6,789 bases of DNA from JASGDC01 sp047608145. GTDB taxonomy: Bacteria; Actinomycetota; Actinomycetes; Actinomycetales; Micrococcaceae. This document shows positions 1-4,786 of the stretch, in pieces. The translations under genes and the position numbers were made by a program. Within the stretch, counting starts at the first letter, position 1, and the number at the start of each line of letters is the position of its first letter. Location: the NCBI GenBank assembly GCA_047608145.1, contig JASGDC010000001.1, forward strand, positions 1 to 6,789. Reading direction: 5' to 3'. Under the pieces are notes generated by a model. The model searched no databases. It saw nothing but the letters and a program-made list of their open reading frames with translations, and was not told the origin of the DNA.

Positions 1-1
1 A

Positions 2-88
2 GAACAAATAGGGCCAAAAGAAATCGACAAATCATACCAAACAATCAGATACAAAGGAGGTGCAATCTGGGCCAACACAACCGAGTAA
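2..88 (+). CDS. C-terminal fragment of an unidentified protein (runs off the left edge)
   Basis: A frame open from the window edge ends at TAA 86-88 and gives 28 residues with the C-terminus GGAIWANTTE. The residues are charged and hydrophilic, and the plus strand here is purine-rich, as expected of a coding strand. I do not recognise the family from this short tail. The opposite strand is also open here but would encode an unlikely hydrophobic stretch. No clear terminator follows. The gene points toward the minus-strand genes to its right. Whether this is a real gene end can only be judged with upstream sequence. Confidence 0.4.
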   Translation, partial: EQIGPKEIDKSYQTIRYKGGAIWANTTE

Positions 89-109
89 CACACTCGAACC
101 AACAACACA

Positions 110-160
110 TTATGGCCTATAAGTCCAATTTTCAATATCAATAGTTTTATTAAACTTCAT
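110..160 (-). pseudogene. 5' stub of a truncated gene, 16 codons, possibly CatA-like
   Basis: The minus-strand ATG at 158-160 opens a 16-codon frame reading MKFNKTIDIENWTYRP, then TAA at 110-112. It has a complete gene-start apparatus: AAGGAAG six bases upstream of the ATG and a near-consensus promoter ending about 36 bases upstream. Such machinery is unlikely in front of a random 16-codon frame, so I infer that the body of the gene was lost by a rearrangement near position 112. The asparagine-tryptophan and arginine-proline spacing recalls the N-terminus of type A chloramphenicol acetyltransferases, where a Phe-Glu-His-Tyr segment normally follows. That match is from memory and only 16 residues long. 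A functional leader peptide is the main alternative. Confidence 0.4.
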
Positions 161-166
161 CGTTTT

Positions 167-173
167 CTTCCTT
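167..173 (-). promoter_or_regulatory. Ribosome binding site of the truncated gene
   Basis: On the minus strand this is AAGGAAG, six bases before the ATG at 160. The spacing and complementarity are good, which supports 160 as a genuine translation start rather than a random ATG. Confidence 0.5.
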
Positions 174-195
174 ACGAACCATGTTCTAGTACTTA

Positions 196-224
196 ATAAT
201 AAGTTTATACTCTAGCTATGACAA
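196..224 (-). promoter_or_regulatory. Sigma70-type promoter facing left
   Basis: On the minus strand, the -35 box TTGTCA (219-224, 5 of 6 to consensus) and -10 box TATTAT (196-201, 5 of 6) are separated by exactly 17 bases. This is the best promoter match I found in the window. Transcription would begin near 189, giving a leader of about 30 bases before the ATG at 160. It lies just downstream of the terminator at 278-300, so it starts a separate transcript. Confidence 0.6.
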
Positions 225-277
225 AAATAGGCTTATGAACTAAAACTATTAAATACAGCAATTATGTAGTAAAACGA

Positions 278-300
278 AATCCCCCCATGAAGGAGGGATT
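278..300 (-). terminator. Rho-independent terminator of the HAD-NUDIX operon
   Basis: A 9-bp stem (278-286 with 292-300) closes a 5-base loop. On the minus-strand RNA the one imperfect position is a G-U pair, so the stem is continuous in that direction only. On the plus strand it would be a C-A mismatch. The minus-strand tail continues with TCGTTTT, a modest U-run. It lies about 100 bases past the NUDIX stop. Confidence 0.6.
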
Positions 301-398
301 AATAAAATCAGAATTCCACAGCCGAAACTTGGAACCTTATTGAGAATCTTCTTAAAATCTCACTTTCATTAGAACATATAAACTTGTTAATAAGCAAA

Positions 399-785
399 TT
401 ACAGTACTTCATCAGCGAGTTTCTCAATAACAGGCTCATCAGCTGGAAGCCAAGCCAAGTCGTGAATGTTTTCTTTCGTTACCCATTTTGCAGACTTATG
501 TTCCAGTAATTTGAAATCACTTTTTAGCGTACAAAGGTAGCAATCCATTAACAAGTGAAAGTCAGGATATTGGTAATCAACTTTGTAGAAGTACTTACCA
601 ACTGTTATTTCAGCGTCGAGTTCTTCTCTAATTTCACGTACTAACGCTTCTTTAGGTTCTTCCCCTTGTTCAATCTTGCCGCCAGGGAATTCCCAACCAT
701 TGGCAAATTCCCCTGTTGCACGCTGTGTAGCAAGTATTTTATTGCCATCTTGAATAATGGCCGCTACTACCCTAACAGTTTTCAT
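399..785 (-). CDS. NUDIX hydrolase, MutT-like nucleoside triphosphate pyrophosphohydrolase
   Basis: A complete 128-residue protein of the usual length for small MutT-type enzymes, which hydrolyse (deoxy)nucleoside triphosphates to the monophosphate and pyrophosphate in the cytoplasm, often to clear oxidised nucleotides. The NUDIX box spans residues 36-58: Gly36, Glu42, then Arg50-Glu51-Ile52 and Glu54-Glu55, the metal-binding glutamates. The late glycine of the consensus is Asp57, a common variant in this subfamily. The preceding WEFPGGK segment (31-37) is typical of MutT/CTP-pyrophosphohydrolase-like members. The ATG lies three bases after the stop of the HAD gene. No strong ribosome site is close: GGAG is about 18 bases upstream, inside the HAD gene, so translational coupling is likely. 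Exact substrate (8-oxo-dGTP, 5-methyl-dCTP or other) is not decidable from sequence. Confidence 0.9.
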   Translation of the reverse strand: MKTVRVVAAIIQDGNKILATQRATGEFANGWEFPGGKIEQGEEPKEALVREIREELDAEITVGKYFYKVDYQYPDFHLLMDCYLCTLKSDFKLLEHKSAKWVTKENIHDLAWLPADEPVIEKLADEVL

Positions 786-788
786 AGG

Positions 789-1631
789 TTAACTAAGCAG
801 TTGCTCCAAAGTAAAAGCAATACCATTTTCGTTATTAGATAAAGTAACGATGTCTGCCGCATCCTTTAACTCAGGTACTGCATTGCGCATTGCTACACCA
901 GTACCAGCATATTTAATCATGCCAAGATCATTTCCGTTATCACCGAATGCAACTGTATCTTTTGAATCAATGTTTAGCTTCTTAAACACCTTCTCAATTC
1001 CAGTGGATTTATCTACGTTCTTAGACATAAATTCAAAAAATACTGCAGCCGAAAACACTGAATTTAACTTTCCTTCAAAAGGCGCTGCAATTTCTTGATG
1101 ATAACGTTTCAGATAATCTGCTTCACCAGCAAGAATGACTTTATAAACTGGAAAATCAATTACCTTTGAGACATCATCTTCAAGCTGTAAATCTAACTGA
1201 ACTGCTTTGGCCTGCTGTTCGAGCAATTGAACAGTTTGGTTAATCTGCTCAAAATAAAAAGGCATATTATCTTTTTCATTTCCGTATAGAGTATCCTTCG
1301 TTGGGATAATCGGGATAAGCTCAAAGTTCTTCGCATGGTTTAGGATTGAACGAGCTTCTTCACCAGTAAGTAAATCATCATGAAGTACTTTTCCAGTAGC
1401 GTACTCCACAACTTCAGCGCCATTGTATGCAGCTAAGTAGCCACCATATTTACCAAGGTCTAACTGATCAGCGAACCACTTCATTCCTGCTGTAGGACGA
1501 CCAGAAGCTAGGATAAGTTTGATACCGTTCTTTTGGGAATCAATCAATGCATCTCTAGTCTTAGCCAAAATTCCATGCTGGGTGCTGCAAAGTGTACCGT
1601 CAATATCAGTTACTATCGCTTTGATACTCAT
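789..1631 (-). CDS. Cof-type HAD-IIB family phosphatase
   Basis: A complete 280-residue protein, typical in length for the Cof/YidA/SupH group: cytoplasmic magnesium-dependent phosphatases with broad activity on sugar phosphates, flavin mononucleotide or pyridoxal phosphate. Motif I is DIDGTL, with nucleophile Asp9 and acid/base Asp11. Motif II is ASGRP with Ser43. The motif III lysine lies in the MSKNVDKSTG segment, and motif IV is GDNGND at 230-235. The central region, about residues 85-200, is the C2B cap that sets specificity. The ATG at 1629-1631 has only a weak or distant ribosome site (GAGG about 17 bases upstream), but motif I begins at residue 9, so the N-terminus fits the family. 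It is the first gene of an operon with the NUDIX gene. Physiological substrate unknown. Confidence 0.92.
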   Translation of the reverse strand: MSIKAIVTDIDGTLCSTQHGILAKTRDALIDSQKNGIKLILASGRPTAGMKWFADQLDLGKYGGYLAAYNGAEVVEYATGKVLHDDLLTGEEARSILNHAKNFELIPIIPTKDTLYGNEKDNMPFYFEQINQTVQLLEQQAKAVQLDLQLEDDVSKVIDFPVYKVILAGEADYLKRYHQEIAAPFEGKLNSVFSAAVFFEFMSKNVDKSTGIEKVFKKLNIDSKDTVAFGDNGNDLGMIKYAGTGVAMRNAVPELKDAADIVTLSNNENGIAFTLEQLLS

Positions 1632-1668
1632 AAACTTTCGTATACCATCCTCTTTTAGATCTTAGTCT

Positions 1669-1697
1669 ATGATAAAGGAATTTTTAGCCTTAGATAA
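1669..1697 (-). promoter_or_regulatory. Candidate promoter of the HAD-NUDIX operon
   Basis: On the minus strand, a -10 box TATCAT (1669-1674, 5 of 6 to consensus) follows a weak -35 box TTATCT (1692-1697, 3 of 6) at a 17-base spacing. It fits the only gap between the integrase stop and the HAD start. The weak -35 leaves the call tentative. I see no terminator after the integrase, so read-through could also contribute. Confidence 0.35.
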
Positions 1698-1708
1698 GAT
1701 GCTGTTTG

Positions 1709-2635
1709 CTATAAGCATAAGTTACCTAAGTATTTTGTAATTTTTTTATTGTCCTTAAGCTCCAATTCATGGATAACATGTAAGTAGGTCTTTTGGGTAA
1801 TGCCAATATTTGAATGCCCTAAACGCTTTGCTACTGATGCTGTCGATACCCCCGCATAGAGTAATAATGATGCATGAGTATGACGTAATCCATGCAAACT
1901 AATTATTGGAATATTTGCCTGAACACATAATATTTCTAATCTTCTATTAACTGCTTCGTTAAATATTCTTGTTTTATTTGGTACAAAAATTGGGTTAGTT
2001 CTAGGTAAACCTCTAATTAATACTCTAAACTGCCTAACTGTTTCTTTATCTAGATTAATTTTTCGTACCGAAGATTGATTTTTTGTCGGTGCGAAACCTT
2101 GATTAACACTTTTATAATTCCAAGTTTTATCTATAGTTAGTAATGATTTCCTAAAATCAAAATCTTTGGGTGTAAGTCCTAAGGCTTCACCATAACGAAG
2201 CCCTGTTTTCGCAACTAAAAGAATAAACCAATCCCAAGGTACTTCATCAGTTAGCTCTAATCTTCCCAGAAGCTTTGTTAACTCATTTTGGTTTAGGAAC
2301 TTTGCTTTGTGCTTACGCTGCACAGTTCCTTTAATTACTGCTTTCCGTGTCGGGTCTCGCTCAATTAAACCTTCATCTAAGGCATCTAATAAAGCTGATT
2401 TCAGTTGATGATGGAAATCTGAAGTAGTTCGCTTTTCATGATTAACTGCATATTTATTAAGCAGTTGCTGATAATTCATTCTAGTTATTTCATTGATTTT
2501 TAATTGTGGTGCTAATGCAACCAGTTGGCTATGGCTTACTCTATATTTACTAAAAGTTACCTCACTCACTGCATTTAATTTATACAGTTCAATCCACTGT
2601 TTAAAATAATCATGAAATAGCAAACAATCAGTCAT
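1709..2635 (-). CDS. Tyrosine-type site-specific recombinase (integrase)
   Basis: A complete 308-residue phage/ICE-type integrase that would catalyse strand exchange between attachment sites. All catalytic residues are present: Arg147 in TGLRYGE, Lys185 in the beta-hairpin (PTKN), His248 and Arg251 in LHGLRH, His274 in LGHSN, and the nucleophile Tyr284 in TYLHV. Residues about 5-65 resemble the SAM-like core-binding domain. The protein is shorter than the roughly 370-400 residues usual for lambda- or Tn916-type integrases, because there is no N-terminal arm-binding domain. The ATG has AGGA five bases upstream, and the in-frame upstream stretch up to a stop has no other start, so 2635 is firm. 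It is not obviously broken. Its 3' end abuts the HAD promoter with only 77 bases between the two genes, so the element boundary may lie in or near that gap. Confidence 0.9.
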   Translation of the reverse strand: MTDCLLFHDYFKQWIELYKLNAVSEVTFSKYRVSHSQLVALAPQLKINEITRMNYQQLLNKYAVNHEKRTTSDFHHQLKSALLDALDEGLIERDPTRKAVIKGTVQRKHKAKFLNQNELTKLLGRLELTDEVPWDWFILLVAKTGLRYGEALGLTPKDFDFRKSLLTIDKTWNYKSVNQGFAPTKNQSSVRKINLDKETVRQFRVLIRGLPRTNPIFVPNKTRIFNEAVNRRLEILCVQANIPIISLHGLRHTHASLLLYAGVSTASVAKRLGHSNIGITQKTYLHVIHELELKDNKKITKYLGNLCL

Positions 2636-2642
2636 AGATATC

Positions 2643-2679
2643 CTACTCTCGAAATAAGTTTTATTTGATAAAAGAGTAG
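2643..2679. repeat. Nested inverted repeat in the integrase leader
   Basis: An outer 7-bp arm pair, CTACTCT (2643-2649) and AGAGTAG (2673-2679), encloses a second hairpin, AAATAA (2652-2657) and TTATTT (2661-2666), with a 3-base loop. The structure ends eight bases before the integrase ATG and overlaps its ribosome-site region and a candidate -10 box. It could be an operator, a leader hairpin that tunes integrase translation, or part of a recombination site. The sequence alone does not decide. Confidence 0.5.
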
Positions 2680-2688
2680 TCTAAGCAA
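2660..2688 (-). promoter_or_regulatory. Weak candidate promoter of the integrase
   Basis: On the minus strand, TTGCTT (2683-2688) and AATAAA (2660-2665) are 17 bases apart, matching consensus at about 3 and 4 of 6 positions. It sits within the nested inverted repeat, which would suit self-repression, but AT-rich sequence makes weak matches common. Confidence 0.25.
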
Positions 2689-2738
2689 TATTTCTAAATA
2701 CGAGTTAATGACTAATTATGAATACCTGAAATATGAAG

Positions 2739-2750
2739 GGAATATATTCC
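2739..2750. repeat. Perfect 12-bp palindrome GGAATATATTCC
   Basis: A perfect 12-bp palindrome lies about 100 bases upstream of the integrase start and next to the terminator at 2759-2792. ATAT tracts on both sides loosely extend it. It could be an operator for a dimeric regulator. No second copy was noticed in the window. Confidence 0.3.
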
Positions 2751-2758
2751 ATATAAAG

Positions 2759-2792
2759 AAAATGGGAGGCAGTGATTACTATCTCCCATTTT
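2759..2792 (-). terminator. Strong hairpin terminator, potentially bidirectional
   Basis: A 10-bp stem, AAAATGGGAG (2759-2768) and CTCCCATTTT (2783-2792), has a 14-base loop in which AGT and ACT can pair further. T-rich tracts follow on both strands (TTTTTATTA on plus, TTTTCTTTAT on minus). It lies just after the stop of the decayed YdeI-like gene, closing the minus-strand unit that starts at 4640 and insulating the integrase. Confidence 0.85.
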
Positions 2793-2802
2793 TATTACTA
2801 TA

Positions 2803-3097
2803 TTAAGCTAAGTCTTTAGATTTAATTTCCTTGTTCAAAAGCTCAATCATTTCTTTCTTGCGGTTTGCCTGTGTAGCTTCACGCTTTGCGCTATAAACAT
2901 ACCGTGCCTAATCTTTACGGTATCCAGGAGCTAGGTTCTTATAGAAGTCTAATGCTTTTTCTTCATCGGCAAGATCTTCTTCAATCTTAGGAATGTACTG
3001 CACATAATCAGCCACTGCCTGACTAGTTACTATTAAGCTCTTCAAGAAGTTTAACCATATCTTCCCTAGCCAATTCACGGCCAATATCTTTTCCCAT
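2803..3097 (-). pseudogene. Decayed YdeI/OmpD-associated family gene (frameshift plus in-frame TAG)
   Basis: An ATG at 3095-3097 opens a frame reading MGKDIGRELAREDMVKLLEE, which ends at TAG 3023-3025. A second frame carries the rest: SQAVADYVQYIPKIEEDL, then a FYKNLAPGYRKD segment, a TAG at 2908-2910, then ARYVYSAKREATQANRK and on to TAA 2803-2805. The span of 295 bases is one more than a multiple of three, as expected of a single-base frameshift. The pattern of a short acidic lead, Phe-Tyr, a Pro-Gly-Tyr-Arg turn, Tyr-Val, then Ala-Lys-Arg-Glu-Ala and a final leucine-rich helix matches from memory the C-terminal domain of YdeI/OmpD-associated (bacteriocin-protection-like) proteins. The TAG sits where a TGG or CAG codon would keep the frame. 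The start lies two bases after the 160-residue gene, with AAGAAGAG as a possible ribosome site. Intact, it would be about 97 residues. Confidence 0.7.
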
Positions 3098-3099
3098 AT

Positions 3100-3582
3100 T
3101 TATGCTCTTCTTAAATCGTCTACATGCACAAGAACCCCGTATTCCTTAAATTCAGGAACTGGAGCTTCCTCTGCTTGATACTTTCCATACCTAGTAGAAG
3201 GAACCACCCAAAAAACATTCTCAGCTTTACCCTTTTGCTCCATCCAAAAATAAGAAACCCAGTTATCCTTATTTGATAGATACCAAGCAAGCGCAGTAAA
3301 ACCAGCATCAAGATACTTAGTATCCTCACTAACTTCATCTACGATTGGCTTAGCAAAAATTGACTTAGCTTTCTCCAAGGAATGATGAGCTTTTTCAGCC
3401 TCATAAATATCTAACGCTTGCATAATACAAAAACGCCAAATAACATGCACATTACCTTCACGAACACGCTTAGCATTTTCTTTAAGATAATCACTGGCGA
3501 TAAACACCTTAGATGGACTAGTATCTCCAGAAGGCACAGGAACATAAGGTGGCTCATCCATCAACGCCGCAATATCTAACAT
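3100..3582 (-). CDS. Uncharacterised 160-residue protein, tryptophan- and tyrosine-rich
   Basis: I do not recognise this protein. The frame extends to a TTG at 3588, but the true start is almost certainly the ATG at 3580-3582: AGGAGG at 3591-3596 is eight bases from this ATG and only two from the TTG. It is a soluble protein with no signal peptide or membrane segment. A proline-rich N-terminus (residues 10-24) leads to a helical middle (about 30-82) and then a segment dense in aromatic residues (Trp100, Trp108, Trp113, Trp125). The tail is charged and ends DDLRRA. It follows the 318-residue gene by about 100 bases with no terminator between, and runs within two bases of the decayed YdeI-like gene, so the three were probably one operon. 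Confidence 0.75.
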   Translation of the reverse strand: MLDIAALMDEPPYVPVPSGDTSPSKVFIASDYLKENAKRVREGNVHVIWRFCIMQALDIYEAEKAHHSLEKAKSIFAKPIVDEVSEDTKYLDAGFTALAWYLSNKDNWVSYFWMEQKGKAENVFWVVPSTRYGKYQAEEAPVPEFKEYGVLVHVDDLRRA

Positions 3583-3590
3583 CTTCAACC

Positions 3591-3596
3591 CCTCCT
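3591..3596 (-). promoter_or_regulatory. Ribosome binding site that sets the start of the 160-residue protein
   Basis: AGGAGG on the minus strand, a full match to the anti-Shine-Dalgarno sequence. Its spacing is eight bases to the ATG at 3582 but only two to the upstream TTG at 3588, which decides the start. Confidence 0.75.
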
Positions 3597-3683
3597 ATTT
3601 CCTTTAACACAAGTTTATCTTGTTTTGAATACTAATCTAAGAGAAAAACTACAGAACCATCCTCAGCATCCTAATACGGTATT

Positions 3684-4640
3684 CTATCTCTTCACCGAGG
3701 CAGAAGAAACAGAATTATTTAACGCTAGCCGAGAAGCTTGCGTATGATCAACCCTGCTCACTTGAGTGTTTTTTTTAAGTTCACTAGAAGGCTTAACCAA
3801 GCCTGGATGCTCCTTAACTATATCTTTATTCAAAGCATCAAGCAGTTTTTCTCTAGTCTTATCATCAAATTCTTTATTCCAAACCTCATCCGACTCTAAA
3901 AGCTTAACAAACTCAGTATCACGATTCTCAGCAAGATAATCACCGCCTTTAATCTGACTTAATTGATTAGCAATATCCACTGGATTCGATACTGACTCAA
4001 CAAAAACTTCACCATAATTATCTTTCTGATATTCAACTACTTCTGCAACAGCATCAAAAGTTCCATACTTAGCAAGATCTTCCACCGCCTCAGCATAATA
4101 TATATACTTAGCTGAACCATCACGAGAAACAGGGAAAGCTTCAGAAACAAGATCAGCACCGTATACCTCAATACCATCTTCTAAAGCATCCTTAAACCTA
4201 GCCTGCACCTCCAACCTATTAAAAGGATTACGATTATAACTAACCTCCCTAATATCACTAATATCCACATCAAATTCTTCATCAATATCATTAGTGTTAA
4301 TATCCGAAACTTTTTCTACTCCACTAACATTATCTAAATCTTGATTTCCATTAACATTACTAAGTACACCGTAGTCATCTTTATTTATGACAAAACCATC
4401 AGGACCTACCGAATACTCAAGGAATGGCTCTTCATCATTAGCCAAACCACCTGGCATAACATAAGACACCTCTGCACCTACCTCGTATTCACTACCATAA
4501 TCTCTTTCATCCTGATCCCAAAGCTCCAAACTTTCACTAGTAGCCAACTCAGTAACACTTTTAATGCTTCTTGCCTCATCTTGCAATCTCATAGCACGAT
4601 CATTAACAAACTCAGCCGATGTCTCTTCCTGCTCACTCAT
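3684..4640 (-). CDS. Uncharacterised acidic 318-residue protein
   Basis: I recognise no family. The protein is soluble, has no cysteine, no signal peptide and no membrane segment. Residues 1-130 are strongly acidic (about 35 Asp/Glu against 7 Lys/Arg) and look low in order, with Asp/Asn-rich runs around 98-130. Residues about 140-280 look more ordered and helical: an RFKDALEDGIEVYG segment, a YYAEAVEDLAKYGTFDAVAE helix pair, and a TREKLLDALNKDIVKEHPG helix. The last 30 residues are basic and Ser/Asn-rich. An acidic N-terminus could mimic DNA or be an interaction tail, but this is speculation. The ATG has AAGGA nine bases upstream. The gene starts a unit separated from the beta-helix gene by a strong terminator, so it needs its own promoter in 4641-4716, where I found only weak matches. 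Confidence 0.75.
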   Translation of the reverse strand: MSEQEETSAEFVNDRAMRLQDEARSIKSVTELATSESLELWDQDERDYGSEYEVGAEVSYVMPGGLANDEEPFLEYSVGPDGFVINKDDYGVLSNVNGNQDLDNVSGVEKVSDINTNDIDEEFDVDISDIREVSYNRNPFNRLEVQARFKDALEDGIEVYGADLVSEAFPVSRDGSAKYIYYAEAVEDLAKYGTFDAVAEVVEYQKDNYGEVFVESVSNPVDIANQLSQIKGGDYLAENRDTEFVKLLESDEVWNKEFDDKTREKLLDALNKDIVKEHPGLVKPSSELKKNTQVSRVDHTQASRLALNNSVSSASVKR

Positions 4641-4716
4641 AACAATTTTTCCTTCTATTAGCTATTACGTTCACCTATACAATTGGGAGGAAAAGAACAT
4701 AAGTTAATGAAAATTG

Positions 4717-4756
4717 AAATAGGGGGGGGCAAAATATTTTGCCCCCCCTATTTTTT
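4717..4756 (-). terminator. Strong G-run/C-run hairpin terminator of the beta-helix gene
   Basis: Eight G (4722-4729) followed by C pair with G followed by seven C (4742-4748), around an AAAATATTTT self-complementary centre. A-T pairs extend the base of the stem. The 8-versus-7 mismatch leaves one bulged or slipped G. T tracts flank both sides, so it may work in either direction. It begins 30 bases after the beta-helix stop and separates that transcript from the 318-residue gene. Confidence 0.88.
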
Positions 4757-4786
4757 AGAAATTATTCAAATGTTTAGAAGTAAGTT

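Larger units (their letters stand above)
89..398. other. Intergenic stretch with a broken gene start and a terminator
   Basis: No full gene is visible. From right to left on the minus strand the region holds the NUDIX operon terminator (278-300), a near-consensus promoter (196-224) and a gene start with a ribosome site that stops after 16 codons (110-160). A 10-bp inverted repeat, AATAGTTTTA at 140-149 and TAAAACTATT at 241-250, brackets the promoter, but it is AT-rich and may be chance. Positions 301-398 show only very short minus-strand frames and nothing recognisable. No tRNA was seen. Confidence 0.6.

Noticed and set aside
850..1098. Plus-strand 82-codon open frame within the HAD gene
   Set aside because: It is antisense to a clear HAD phosphatase with all motifs, and it lacks a ribosome site and any recognisable domain.
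2908..2910. TAG read as a translated codon (recoding)
   Set aside because: A nearby frameshift already breaks the gene, and other genes in the window use TAG as a normal stop, so decay explains it better.
3120..3338. Minus-strand 72-codon hydrophobic open frame
   Set aside because: It overlaps the 160-residue gene in another frame and has no ribosome site; the hydrophobicity comes from frame-shifted codons.
3606..3625. Small hairpin ACAAG/CTTGT between the 318- and 160-residue genes
   Set aside because: Only five firm base pairs, A-T rich, and no T run on the minus strand after it; too weak to call a terminator.
3632..3683. Protein-like stretch (DAEDGSVVFLLD) just past the stop of the 318-residue gene
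   Set aside because: Joining it to the upstream gene would need two frameshifts in about 50 bases, so it is more likely chance than a decayed C-terminus.
4341..4661. Plus-strand 106-codon open frame
   Set aside because: It is antisense to the 318-residue gene, runs beyond its start and has no ribosome site or recognisable content.
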